A DNA stretch of 64,000 bases. Source: Anniella stebbinsi. Its lineage: Eukaryota > Chordata > Lepidosauria > Squamata > Anniellidae. The notes beneath the pieces are model-generated. The model did not search any database, had not been told where the DNA came from, and was given only the letters and a program-made list of their open reading frames with translations. Shown one piece after another: positions 30,249-40,905 of this stretch. How positions within the stretch are numbered: the stretch's first letter is position 1; each line of letters opens with the position of its first letter. The position numbers and the translations under genes are program-made. The stretch spans positions 31,748,001-31,812,000 of the forward strand of contig JARDYH010000004.1 in the NCBI GenBank assembly GCA_029215795.1, read 5' to 3'.

Positions 30249-31234
30249 AAGTGCACTTGACTGGGGTGAAGTTGAGGAGACACAGGACCCACACATTGCT
30301 CCTTAATGTGTAGGTTTGGCTGCAACCTGCTGTTCCAGCATAAAAATGGTTAAGATGAATGATACCAAAAGCTACACCAGTGCAAGATGATAAAACACAA
30401 TGATAAAATGGGACTAATACGCCAGTACAAATCGAACTGGGATGTTAGTGAACCCTGGAAAAACAAAGAGAAAATAAATGACCCAGATTTTTTAAAAAAC
30501 TTCTGGCAAGCCTACAAACTGGCCCAAGAATGTGTATATATGAATGCTCAGAATGGGCACGGAGCAGTCAATTAAACTTGCCATTATAATGTCACAGAGT
30601 GCTAAACTGTGTTGTGTGCTTAAAAGGAAAAGAAGAATGGATGTGACACAAGATATATATCCAGTCATCCGGACACACAGATGCTTTTTATTGGCTTTAT
30701 TTTTCAAACACACAAAGCATAACGCTGCATGGAAGCATGCAGAACAGATGCACGCTGAGGTCAATCAAAGCCAAACTACTCAGTACACAGCTTTAAAGCA
30801 TCATGACACCACACTCTGGGGTGATATATGAGAGATCATGCTAGGCTGCCCCTGCTGAATGGCTCTGTGAATGATGTATGCTTGGAGGGCAGAGTCAACG
30901 GTGCCGGGGGGGGGGGGGGAGGGTTGAGAGCATCTTAGCAACAATTCAGTCCGCAGTTCCAACTGACTTGTTTGACTGGTTTCCTGGAAACCACAGGAGT
31001 GTGAAGTCAAATAGCAAGTCTAACAGCACAATGATGGACTCTGCTAATTGCACTGATCCACCTGGAAGAAGGGAAACACAAATAATCCACATTTAGCAAT
31101 GATAAGAAGAGGGATACGTTTGCCCCCATCGTGAAAGGGTTCCAACATGCAAGGCCTTCTAAAATAGTGTTAGAATAAATAAATACAATTAATGATAGCT
31201 CTTCATAGACTTTATTCACTTACTGCCTGTTCAC
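30249..31234. other. non-coding stretch with G14 run
   Basis: G homopolymer at 30906-30919. No gene-like frame. The 95- and 90-aa frames near 30500-30830 overlap in antisense. Confidence 0.45.
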
Positions 31235-31388
31235 ACCAATTGCTGGGGAACATGGGCGGGAGGGTGCTGTTGCACCTGCGTCCTGCTTGTGGGTTCCTGG
31301 TCGACAGCTAGTTGGCCATTGTGTGAGCAGAGTGCTGGACTAGATGGACCCTTGGTCGGATCCAGCACAGCTTTTCTTATGTTCTTAT
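31235..31388 (+). mobile_element. CR1 LINE 3' end
   Basis: Sense copy: GCTGGGGAACATGGGCGGGA, 'GTGCTGGACTAGATGGACCC', then the 3' terminus TTTTCTTATGTTCTTATG. Confidence 0.9.
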
Positions 31389-32109
31389 GCCATCAAACAG
31401 TCTAGAACCTCAAGCAGGAGGACAAAATCCAATCTTTTGAGCTTCCCGTGAAGGCCAGGCCCCCATACCTTAACTCCATGCCCTTCCCTCCAATTGTTTA
31501 ATGGGTTTTGTGCCCTTTTTTCACCATTCTAAAAGGCTGAAATGCCTTTCCTAAGGCTTAGTTACTGACAATAAGAGCTTTAAGATAAAATACGTGGGTA
31601 TTTGGGGTATTTTGGTTATTTTGCCCACACCCTTTTCCCCTTTTGCTTTACCCCCTTTTGCCTTCAGCTACACCCACCACTGGAATGCCACCCCCCAAGA
31701 GCTTCCCAAAAGCAGAATTTGACCATCAGGCTAAAAGAGGTTCTTCACCCCACTGTAGAATGATAAATATAGACCATTCCCCAAAAGCGCATCCAGAAAA
31801 CTCAACTGCCCCGGATGTTAAGTATGGTACTTATTGTGGTGGTGGTGGTGATGTTTCCCTAAAAATAAAAGTATTGTATGACCACAAAAGGATTAGATGG
31901 CATCCTGTCACACTCGACAAGACTAAACGGAATAAACAAAATCCGTGATACCACCATGTCTTTCCTAAAATCAGGATTGCTTGATTGCATTGCTTGCTGA
32001 GAAAAGTTGGCAAATAATCGAAGTCTCCTGCATTTTATAAATCCACTGCTGTTTAGAGGGTTATTTAGCATTCTTCCAGTTACATGCTCGATGTGCTCCT
32101 ATAAAAAAG
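31389..32109. other. non-coding stretch, nothing recognised
   Basis: Contains a short GGT repeat near 31838. No coding signal. Confidence 0.4.
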
Positions 32110-32397
32110 GCACATATTAGTGAAAGCAACATTAAAAATGCACTATGTTAGGAAAATTGCTCGCTGTGTTGTAGGCAAAATGGCACACACAAATACATGT
32201 ATTCAGAGAAATGCACACAAAAATGCGTATGAATTTTCCATGCGAACTTAAAAAACAAAAGAAAAACAAAACCCCAAAGTTCAGGATGAACCAAATTTCG
32301 ATTAGAGAAATTCTCAAAGTCCAGGGCAAACCATATTTAAAATCGGAAAAATGAGAAACTGAGAGAAACCAAGACTGGCAGATTCATCCGTTCCTTG
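32110..32397 (+). mobile_element. AT-rich hAT-like MITE fragment
   Basis: 'AATGCACTATGTTAGGAAA', 'AAGTTCAGGATGAACCAAAT' and 'GAGAAATTCTCAAAGTCCA' match the element at 63189-63631. Ends near GGCAGATTCATCCGTTCC. Confidence 0.65.
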
Positions 32398-32519
32398 CTA
32401 AAGTTGAACACGTTTTGAAAAGTTTCATCAATGTTATAGCTCGTATCCTGGATAGACATGCTGTTATGTATTTCCCCACACACACACACCTTTAAAAAAG
32501 AAGACGAAGCCCTGAAAAG
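32398..32519. other. short non-coding stretch
   Basis: A short (CA)n near 32476. Nothing else recognised. Confidence 0.4.
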
Positions 32520-32830
32520 CAAATGCTCTCCCTTTAAGATCCAGGGCCCTCTTGCTTTCTTGGCAGGTTTCCATTGGCAACTCCAGAATCCTGCACAAGG
32601 CTCTCAACACCTGATTAAATATTAATCCAGAGGTGGGGGCCTCACTCGTTTATGATCCTTTCCCTTGAAACCCCTATTAGTAAATCACAGTCCGGCATGA
32701 GAGGAAATGTGGCCATTCCATTACCCTCAGTTCACGAAGGGGCATTAATTCTTAATAAACTGGCCTGATTATAATAATACTTGAAGGATGCAAAATAATG
32801 GATAGACAGGTTTACATCCATGCCTAAGAT
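32520..32830. other. candidate conserved non-coding element
   Basis: Repeat-free block including TTGGCAGGTTTCCATTGGCA, 'GATTAAATATTAATCC' and 'GGGGCATTAATTCTTAATAA'. It is dense in TAAT-type homeodomain cores. Conservation is inferred from appearance only. Confidence 0.3.
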
Positions 32831-33191
32831 TAAACACATGTGTGGCCCAGGGAGAGGGAGATGGGGGCAGGGGGCTGGGAAGGAGATGGATGGAGGGAAC
32901 TGTAGCTCGAATTCTCAACGAATTCTCAATGAAAGTGGGTGTTGTGCTGCTACGTTCTCTATAGGCCCCTTGCGAGCCGTTCATTTCCCGATTTCCAATG
33001 CTGCAAATTTCAAGCCTTTTTTAAAAGAACCCACCATTTGAGAGGCACAACTTGCCTGCCGTGAAGGGACGACAGATACCATTTCAGCTGTTAGGGGTAA
33101 GACATTCAGATCAGATTAAAAACCAAGCCCCTTAGAATAATCCAAATGTAGGCAAAGGGGGGGAAATACCCCGAACATTTAGGATTAGGTT
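32831..33191. other. non-coding stretch, nothing recognised
   Basis: A short tandem AATTCTCAACG/AATTCTCAATG occurs near 32911. Nothing else recognised. Confidence 0.4.
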
Positions 33192-33216
33192 ACACACACA
33201 CACACACACACACACA
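33192..33216. repeat. (CA)n microsatellite
   Basis: About 12 uninterrupted units. Confidence 0.95.
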
Positions 33217-33817
33217 GCAGAACAGCCTAACATGCATTCACCTCACTGTTTTTCCTGTTGGAATTAAAACAGCTGAGTGGCCGCAAATGGATTTGAAAGC
33301 ATCCTGCAATACCTGACGAGACACTTCATTCCTCTAAAAGAAATCCTTTTGTGTCATATCCCCCACTAGTGGATGCTTTACATATGGGCAAAACCCACCA
33401 GGAACATCTATGCAGACACCACTGAAGCTGAACAAGATAGCAAATTACCTGAAGGCTTAACTTGACGATAATATTAAATGTATAATTGCATTTCCTGCAG
33501 TTGTTGTTTAAAAAAAGACACACACACACCCCATCCAGCTCTTTTAATTTCAACAGAAAACAGCACGAGGGCGTATTAACCCTTTCTTCTCACATTATCA
33601 CCACCACAACCAAAAAATAATAATAAAATGCTTCCTTGCATCCACCAAAGCTTCTATTTGCAATCATAGTGGCTTCTTTCCCAGAGCAAAGGGAGGAAAA
33701 AAGAAAGAGAAAAATGAAAGGGTGGGATTTCCTTTGCAAAAACATCAGAAGGGTTAAATTCCCTCCCACTATACCATGATCACAATATATGGATATTCAA
33801 ATGTGACAACACATTTC
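33217..33817. other. non-coding stretch, nothing recognised
   Basis: No repeat family or coding signal recognised. Confidence 0.4.
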
Positions 33818-33941
33818 AGGTGCAATCCCATGCTTGTTTAGACAGGGGTGGGGGAGTCCTACAATTCCCACCATGCCCCAGCCAGCCATGTAGACTTGTA
33901 AGACATTTTTTCTGTCTAAACATACTTAGGATTGTGCCTTT
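33818..33941. repeat. MITE-F copy (palindromic)
   Basis: AGGTGCAATCCCATGCTTGT at the left and TGTCTAAACATACTTAGGAT on the right form the arms. The centre holds CTACAATTCCCACCATGCCC. Confidence 0.7.
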
Positions 33942-34264
33942 CACATATCACCTTGTTTGGACCTCAATGAGACTTCTCATTTTTCCTATATTAGAATGTC
34001 CTATATTGTGACCTGTTTATCAAGCCAGTCATTGTTATGAAATCTCCTTCTTCAGGTATTTTCAAAATAGGCTGGGCAGATATTTCTCTAAAATAGTTTA
34101 GGTATTCTGTCACAGGGCAAAGCTCTGAACAGATAAAACAGATTCCTTCGAACCCTATGGAACTATGAGATAATGTAGCAAGTAACTCCCTTGATGCATG
34201 TAGTATGGCTTGATGGTTCCAAATTCCATTCAGGCCTTGCAGATGGATTGCAGAAAAGGCCTCA
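33942..34264. other. non-coding stretch, nothing recognised
   Basis: No repeat family or coding signal recognised. Confidence 0.4.
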
Positions 34265-34490
34265 GTGGCTCAATTCGGACGACACAATAAACAACTGATG
34301 TGGGGCAAACAATCGTCAGTTGTTTTGACTATTGTGTCATTCCACTGCTGCCATAGTCAACTCAGCGCTGATCCTAATCCACACCACAGTTGATTATTTA
34401 TTACCATGTTGTGTGGGGAGTACCCCCTAGGGTTAGGGTTAGGGTTAGTCAACCCACCATTGGGTTGACTAACCCTAACCCAATGTCTTC
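34265..34490. mobile_element. family C element, short copy
   Basis: Starts GTGGCTCAATTCGGACGACA and contains 'TGTGTGGGGAGTACC', like 27395-27939 and 48404-48897. The right terminus is replaced by the telomere-like hairpin. Confidence 0.55.
34428..34481. repeat. telomere-like (TTAGGG) hairpin
   Basis: TAGGGTTAGGGTTAGGGTTAG at 34428-34448 overlaps a perfect 21-bp inverted repeat. The arms are 34436-34456 and 34461-34481, with a 4-nt CCAT loop. The right arm is GACTAACCCTAACCC type. This is an interstitial vertebrate-telomere-type motif. Confidence 0.9.
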
Positions 34491-34849
34491 AGATTAAAAT
34501 CTCTGCATTCTTCCAGTGTAACACTGTTCCTGTAACCACAGAAAGGCCTATGGCAGATTAATCATTTAAAAAGGAGTCTTGGAATGACACCTTTTCTTTG
34601 CAACTTTTTCCTTAACCACAAAGTAGTACTACTAGTAATGAAAGCACATGTAGTAGACTGTGGCATCTCCTGCTCCTTCTTCTCACCACTACTGTGGTCC
34701 GGGCCAGAACAAGGGACAAGTAAACAAGCAAGTTGCAATGGTGAAGAGGTGGTATGTGAGTGTGAACATACCAGATGCACACTTCTCAAACCTACACATG
34801 AACCAGAAGCAGTGTTCACACTTTTTATAATTGTGTGATGCAGTTCACA
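34491..34849. repeat. stretch with family E repeat
   Basis: 34660-34760 (GGTCCGGGCCAGAACAAGGG, AACAAGCAAGTTGCAATGGT) resembles 57565-57635 (GGACCAGAGCAAGAGGCAAG, AACAAGCAGGTTGCAAATGT), so it is an interspersed repeat of unknown class. The rest is unrecognised. Confidence 0.5.
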
Positions 34850-35095
34850 AATTAAAAATGTACTCAAAATGATATATTACAGAAAAGTGCACACACAAAA
34901 TGCTTATATTACAAAAAAGTATACACAAAAATATGTATATTTTGAGATGTGCACACAAAAATATATTTTAAAAATGTGCATTCTTGTATAAAAAGGAGCA
35001 AGGATACATAAATGGAATGGAATGAACTTAATGTTAAAAATATGAAAAAACAAAGCAAAACCAAGCTTGGCGGATTTGTTTATCTGTAGTTCCAA
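34850..35095 (+). mobile_element. AT-rich hAT-like MITE fragment
   Basis: Repeated 'ATATTACARAAAAGTGCACACAAAATG'-like phrases and ATATGAAAAAACAAAGCAAAA follow the AT-rich MITE pattern. No clean end is preserved. Confidence 0.4.
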
Positions 35096-35399
35096 TGCTG
35101 AGTCTTGGTGCCAGTACAGACAGATTAAAATTTGACTATACAAGCTGGATCTATAACAAAATGTTGCAGTGTATCCTCACAGCTGTGCTCCTGTTCAGTG
35201 TGCCAGCCAGCCAGCCTGCTCTCCCCAGGATAATATAATGGGCCATGCACTGCCCCATCCTCCATTTTCTAGGTGTATGTGTGTGGTATATATCTATGGC
35301 AACGGACTCTCAACATTCTGTGGCTACAGAGCATGCTAAATTCTCATTGGGTTGTTCTGGAGGGGCAGTCGCAAAGCTCAAGGTTTCCCTTAGCATGCT
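35096..35399. other. non-coding stretch, nothing recognised
   Basis: No repeat family or coding signal recognised. Confidence 0.4.
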
Positions 35400-35407
35400 G
35401 ATAACAC

Positions 35408-35727
35408 TAGGCTGACCATATGAAAAGGGGGACAGGGCTCATGTAACTTTAACAGTTGTAGAGTAAAGGGAATTTCAGCCAGTGTCATTTGTATGCAATT
35501 AGTTCCTGGTGAAATTCCCTCTTCATCACAACAGTTAAAGTTGCAAGCACTATACTAGAGTGACCATATACAAAAGAAGGCAGGGCCCCTGCACCTTTAA
35601 CAGTTGTGATGAAGAGGGAATTTCACCAGGAACTAATTGCATACAAATGACACTGGCTGAAATTCCCTTTTCTCTACAACTGTTAAAGTTACATGAGCCC
35701 TGTCCTCCTTTTCATATGGTCAGCCTA
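35408..35727. mobile_element. hAT-320 foldback MITE, copy 1
   Basis: Exactly 320 bp. Ends TAGGCTGACCATATGAAAAG and its complement. Perfect TSD GATAACAC at 35400-35407 and 35728-35735. The arms are inverted repeats through most of the length (AACTTTAACAGTTGTAGAG, GGAATTTCAGCCAGTGTCAT). The centre carries an internal end-like motif, TAGAGTGACCATATACAAAA, at about 35555. Confidence 0.95.
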
Positions 35728-35735
35728 GATAACAC

Positions 35736-36184
35736 TCTCTTGTTGCTCAGTGACCTGTACGCATCACCTGAGTTGGCTATTAGAGGGAGCGAAATGAAGT
35801 GTATATCAGCTCTGAAACTGATACCCTGGCTTTAATATGAATATATTAATACACATTTTGATATAAAGTTGCTATTCTCTTTAATCAAAATTGAGCCCCA
35901 GAATCAATGAAACTGCTTTGGAGCTAGTGGGCTGAGCCAAACATTTGTGTTCCTCTCTTGATGCTTACAGCTTTCAGCATCAAGGAATGACTTGCATGTG
36001 TGAATGACCCATCAGAGAAGAGACATCACAGCTAGAATCTTCATGTCACCTCAAACTCACTTCTCAAAAGTTTCATCTCAGATGGGAGGTTCAGAACAGA
36101 TAAAAGGGAGGATTTCTTCGCACAGCACGTAAACTTCAACAAAATGTAGTCATGGCCACTCTCTGGCTTTAAAAGGGGTTTGTA
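35736..36184. other. non-coding stretch, nothing recognised
   Basis: No repeat family or coding signal recognised. Confidence 0.4.
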
Positions 36185-36425
36185 CAACTTCATGGAGGAG
36201 AAGGCTATCAATGACTACAAATTCTGAGGGCTATGTGCTACCTCCAGTATCAGAGGCAGTATGTGTATGTACTCCAGTTGCTGGGGAACTTGGGTGAGAG
36301 GGTGTTCTTGCAGTCTTGTCCTGCTTGGGAATTTCCCACGGGCAACTAGTTGGCTACTGTGTGAATGGAATGCTGGACTAGATGGACCCTTGGTCTGATC
36401 CAGCATTGCTCTTTTTATGTTCTTA
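36185..36425 (+). mobile_element. CR1 LINE 3' end
   Basis: TTCATGGAGGAGAAGGCTAT, 'GCTGGGGAACTTGGGTGAGA', 'GCTGGACTAGATGGACCCTT' and the terminus TTTTTATGTTCTTA. Confidence 0.9.
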
Positions 36426-36961
36426 CCCTATCCAGGGCTGGCTCAAGGCATTTTGCTTTTCCTCTATAGAAACAGACTAGACTGACCATTGAATGTTACT
36501 GATGATAGGACAGCATCCTCTATCTCACCTGAGAGCATCAGGGTAACTTAGAGGGTGTGAAGCAGTCTGCTTGGAAAACATAGCTCTATCTTCCAAGAGA
36601 ATAGAATGGCCAGAAGGCTGCTGCACTGTCCCCTCCACACCACCCAGCACCTGCCACCTGAGGCAACCTCCTCAGGGCCAAAGCGGACCTTACTTTAAAG
36701 CAGCTACATCTTTGAAGTCAGTATAGGGCCCCCGATCTGCACTGAGACCCTAGCATGGCAAGGAAGGTGGCTTTAACGCTTTCCCTCCCAGTCTGGATCT
36801 GGATCAGGCCCTTTGCGCCTGCAATTTATCTTGCCAAATAGTGGCTCATTACACCAAATGGATCACTTAAAAGTAATGTCTACTTCGGGTTTTATTCTGT
36901 TCAATGGTAGAGCCAGTCCTGACTCTATTCCTGAAGTCTCTTAATCTGGGTTTAGATGCCA
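36426..36961. other. non-coding stretch, nothing recognised
   Basis: No repeat family or coding signal recognised. It is flanked by a CR1 end and a MITE. Confidence 0.4.
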
Positions 36962-36969
36962 TCCTAATA

Positions 36970-37289
36970 TAGGGTGACCAGATAAAATCCAGGTCAGGGC
37001 TCATGTAACTTTAACAGTTGTAGAGAGAAGGGAATTTCAGCCAGTGTCATTTGTATGTAGTTAGTTCCTGGTGAAATTCCCTCTTCATCACAACAGTTAA
37101 AGTTGCAGGCACTATACTAGAGTGACCATGTACAAAAGAAGGCAGGGCCCCTGCAACTTTAACTGTGGTGATGAAGAGGGGATTTCACCAGGAACTAATT
37201 GCATACAAATGACACTGGCTGAAATTCCCTTTTCTCTACAACTGTTAAAGTTACATGAGCCCTGACCTGGATTTTATCTGGTCACCCTA
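36970..37289. mobile_element. hAT-320 foldback MITE, copy 2
   Basis: 320 bp. Ends TAGGGTGACCAGATAAAATC and complement. Perfect TSD TCCTAATA at 36962-36969 and 37290-37297. It belongs to the second end subtype (AGATAAAATCCAGG rather than ATATGAAAAGG). Confidence 0.95.
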
Positions 37290-37297
37290 TCCTAATA

Positions 37298-38040
37298 CAA
37301 CTGATAGATCTACATTTCCAAAACCTTCATGGGCTATAATAATTATCAATGAACGTTTAAACATGTATGCAGTATCTTACATGATAATTACTGTAACTGA
37401 TGGCATTTGGGATGTTAAAAATGTATAGTGTTTCTACAACATGAGCCAAGAATGGCCATGGAGAAATATGCCATGATCTTTATATTTTACTTTATTGCGG
37501 TGGTGCAGAATAATCTCACCATGTCAATTGTGCCTCTGGTAGCGTTAAAATTTCCTCCATTGAGTGTTTTAAAACCTGAAGCCAAATCATTTGCAAAAGA
37601 GAAAGAGGAAATATTGTGGAATTGATTGGATGGCAATCCCAGTTTTATAAAAATGCACAGTAACTGAATCTTTGTTTAGCAGAGTATTTACAGCATAATT
37701 TCCTGCATTGCATATGTTTTCTTTAAAATCACTAGACCTTTGGGGTATTAAAAACTCCAACAAAAGAATATTGTCAATGGTTGTAAAGGAAAAATAATGG
37801 TGGGATAGATAAGACAAGTGCCATGTATCAGTTCCCAATTTAGAGTTCAGACTGGAGAGATCTGGGTTCAAATTACCACTCAGCTGCAAAACCTCAGCTG
37901 CAAAACCCAGTCAGTCTGTCTCTCAACCTCTCCTACATCACTGCTCTGTTGTCAAGATAAAAGGAAGGCAGGGGAATCCTGAGCTGCTAGAGGAAGCACA
38001 GGTTTTATTTATTTTATGTATTAAACATGTAATAAATAGG
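37298..38040. other. non-coding stretch, nothing recognised
   Basis: AT-rich. The 100-aa minus-strand frame at 37587-37889 is featureless. Confidence 0.4.
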
Positions 38041-38044
38041 GGTT

Positions 38045-38195
38045 AAGATGGACAGATCTACCAGTTTTATGTTCTCCCACATTCAAATTTTTAAAATCTC
38101 AAGTTATTTCTGTCCCATTTATGAAGAAATTTTTGAATGTTAGTAAGGTTCGTATCAAAATACAAACAGAATAAAATTCTCACCCGTGCCTACAA
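38045..38195 (-). mobile_element. AT-rich hAT-like MITE fragment
   Basis: 'AGATGGACAGATCTACCAG', 'AAAATCTCAAGTTATTTCTG' and ATTCTCACCCGTGCCTA parallel 24235-24385 in antisense orientation. Confidence 0.45.
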
Positions 38196-38309
38196 AAGAG
38201 CTAGTGGAATGGACTAATTAAATAAAAAGAAGAAAAACCGCCAGGCTACAAATCAGGAACTCCCTAGTTTAACTTTCACCTCTAACATCAACTCATTATA
38301 TGGCTTTAA

Positions 38310-38600
38310 GCGGTTTATATGTTTATGGATCTATTGCCCACCTTCTAGAAACTTTTTTTCTAAAGTGGCTTAAAACAAATGTTAATATTAAAACAGTAAA
38401 AATTACCAATGACCACAAAACAACAATAGAATACATACCATAAAAACAGGACAGCTAATAGGATTGATATGGATTTCTCCATGTTTTGAAACTGTGCTTA
38501 AAACTGCAAAGAGAGGGAGACTTGCCATAATTACTCCAAGGAGGTAATTCCATAATTGAGGTGCTGCTGCAGCAAAGGCCCTGCCACTGTCACCAACAAG
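38310..38600. repeat. unclassified LINE-related repeat
   Basis: 'GGTTTATATGTTTATGGATC', 'AAGTGGCTTAAAACAAATG' and 'GGAGGTAATTCCATAATTG' resemble a frequent reptile retroelement 3' region, of which 27291-27394 is another piece. Confidence 0.4.
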
Positions 38601-38903
38601 CCCAATTTAAAGGGAGATAAGAGCCTGATATTTTAAATGTGTGGGAAAAGGCAGCTCCTTGGGCAAGCAACTCTACCTTTCAGCTTCAGTTCCTTAGCTG
38701 AAAGAAGAAGATAATAATATTGATGAATATCTTACAGGATTGTTGTTATAAAGATTGCAAGTCAAAGTATGCAATCTTTATAACAGAGGTAGAAGTGACA
38801 TGGTGGAATTATTATGTGCCACTGTAATAAAATAAAATAGATCATGGCATATTTTGCCATGGCTCATGTTATATAAATACTATACATTTTAAATGTTACA
38901 ATT
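38601..38903. other. non-coding stretch with inverted pair
   Basis: 'TTATAAAGATTGCA' at about 38748 and 'TGCAATCTTTATAA' at about 38769 form a short perfect hairpin. Nothing else recognised. Confidence 0.5.
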
Positions 38904-39212
38904 ATCATAGAATCATAGAATAGTAGAGTTGGAAGGGGCCTATAAGGCTCAATGCAGGAATCTACCTTAAAGCATCCTGACAGATGGTTGTCCAGCTGCC
39001 TCTTGAATGCCTCTAATGTGGGAGAGCCCACCGCCTCCCTTGGTAATTGGTTCCATTGCCATATTGCTCTAACAGTCAGAAAGCTTTTCCTGATGTCCAG
39101 CCGGAATCAGGCTTTCTGTAACTTGAGCCTATTATTCCGTGTCCTGCATTCTGGGTTGATCGAGAAGAGATCCTGGCCCTCCTCTGTGTGACAACCTTTC
39201 AAGTATTATAGT
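38904..39212 (-). mobile_element. CR1 LINE 3' end
   Basis: Antisense copy: 3' terminus TCATAGAATCATAGAATAG, then GAGTTGGAAGGGGCCTATAA, GATGGTTGTCCAGCTGCCTC, 'TTATTCCGTGTCCTGCATTC' and CTCCTCTGTGTGACAACC. The C-terminal end of the 229-aa minus-strand open frame (39132-39821) is CR1-derived, so that frame is not a gene. Confidence 0.95.
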
Positions 39213-40319
39213 AATTAATTTGACATTTAAGATTCTGCATGGCCAAAGAACTGGCCAAAGATCTGCATAACCTCCATAGACTAAAGCGAGAGGGTTGCAC
39301 TTTTGTGCATGTGCAATTTTTGCATAAATTCGCACTTGCACAAATGCACATGTATGCAAATTTGGAAACTGAAAAAATCTGATTCCGTCGATGGGTGGAT
39401 GATGGAACAAAAGGTGCCTGACAATCCGTGAAACACAGATGGAATGGATTTTGCACAATCCATACATTCCCAGCAGAGGCAGCCTGGGACCCTTACCTTT
39501 GGTTATCACCCTTTTGTTACTCTTTTTAGAAGCCTTAATTGGGGCATGATTCGCTAAACCTGGAAGGAACCTGGGATTAGGGCTTCTGAATTTCATCAAG
39601 CCCCTCCCCGCATCTTTTTCTCCAAAATCCCAGCACTGAAGTTCAGATGCACCCCAATTTGTGGTGTGACAAGAGTGGAACAAGCAATGGGCAGCGCAAT
39701 AGCATTGCCAGTAAAACTGGCATTTGCAGCTTTCCGCTTTGCCATGAACACAGACAGAAACATACACACACACACACAAGTAGCAAGGGTCAATGTTGTC
39801 AGTTTCTTCCTGGTAGGACACAGATTTGAATGTATTTATTTTTATATAGATGCCAATTTAGAAATAAAGGCTATAATTTAAATAGTGATACAAAACATCT
39901 CATCATAATCAGGAAGACTGGGACCAAGTGACCTGTTGGTCTGTCCCGTCTGCTTCTCAGACGCTAACTGTGGATGGGGAACTTCAAAACCCCTGGTTTC
40001 CCTTCTGATGGTTCTTTACCTTTAAACCAGACTGGGCTGGGCAGCTGTTCATCTGCCCTTCAAGGGAAGACTGTCCTCTGAAAGCCATAAATATAGAGGA
40101 CTGTGCTCTGTAGAATAGGATGCACGGACAGCCTATTAAAACAAGTCAGAGAGGAAAAGGCACAGAAGCCATCTTGCCAAAGAGTCTCTTAGAACCTGGA
40201 CACACACACACACACAGAGAGATATATACACAATTCAAAAGCTAAATTTTTTACAAAACAGGCTATATACCTCTGAATACCAGATGGGGGAGATAGGAAA
40301 CAAAGGAGGGTTGTTGTCT
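39213..40319. other. non-coding stretch with small CA repeats
   Basis: (CA)n at 39764-39780 and 40201-40218. 39280-39450 has a GCAAATTTGGAAACTGAAAA phrase that may be a diverged AT-rich MITE. The longest open frame of the window (229 aa, minus) crosses this region but mixes CR1 and simple-repeat sequence. Confidence 0.5.
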
Positions 40320-40435
40320 TCATGTCCTGATTAGGTTTTCCCAGGGGAATCTGTCTGTCCACTGTTGGAAGCAGAATACTGGATTAGATGGGCTCTTGGT
40401 CTGACCTAGCAAGGCTCTTATTGTCTTCATATTAA
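40320..40435 (+). mobile_element. CR1 LINE 3' end, diverged
   Basis: ATACTGGATTAGATGGGCTC followed by 'TTGGTCTGACCTAGCAAGGC' is the penultimate CR1 segment. The terminal TTCTTATG repeat is lost. Confidence 0.7.
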
Positions 40436-40644
40436 CCCAAAATTATATACAATTTCCCTATTATACTGCAGAAATGCATTATAAAAGGGAAAATAGCTTC
40501 TAAAACTGTGTACATTAGCAAAAAGTGTACATGGAGATGCAGATATTCGGGGAAAGAGCACACAAAAATGTTTATATTGTAAGAACTAAAAAATAAAAGT
40601 TCCTACAAGCTTTAATGCATATATATATAATACAGAGAGAGAGA

Positions 40645-40676
<32 letters not shown>

Positions 40677-40760
40677 TGGAATCAGGATGAAACAAACGTA
40701 AGGTTGGAGAAATGAGAAACCAAGCAGAACTGGAATTAACAGGTTTCTCATCCCTACGTC
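40436..40760 (+). mobile_element. AT-rich hAT-like MITE containing (GA)n
   Basis: 'CCAAAATTATATACAATTTC', 'GAGCACACAAAAATG', 'ATCAGGATGAAACAAACGTA' and the end TTTCTCATCCCTA follow the AT-rich family. A (GA)n microsatellite at 40633-40677 sits inside it. Confidence 0.6.
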
Positions 40761-40905
40761 TCAAGTTCTTTGACTGTGTTTATTGACTGTGTCTGCTACT
40801 TACATTGATTGTATTTGTGAATGGATATGCTTTGAATTGTTTTTCATTGTAGGATGCTTTCTATACTTTCAAAGTAGAAGAGCGATATATACATTTTTTT
40901 TTAAT
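40761..40905 (+). mobile_element. possible LINE tail
   Basis: 'GTAGAAGAGCGATATATAC' and the AT-rich lead-in resemble an L2-like 3' tail. Weak. Confidence 0.3.

Noticed and set aside
34428..34448. True telomere or chromosome-fusion scar
   Set aside because: Only about three TTAGGG units and embedded in an interspersed repeat. Reported instead as a telomere-like hairpin.
39132..39821. Longest open frame in the window (229 aa, minus strand)
   Set aside because: Its C-terminal part is antisense-derived CR1 LINE tail and its N-terminal part includes a CA-repeat-encoded Val/Cys run. No domain is recognisable.
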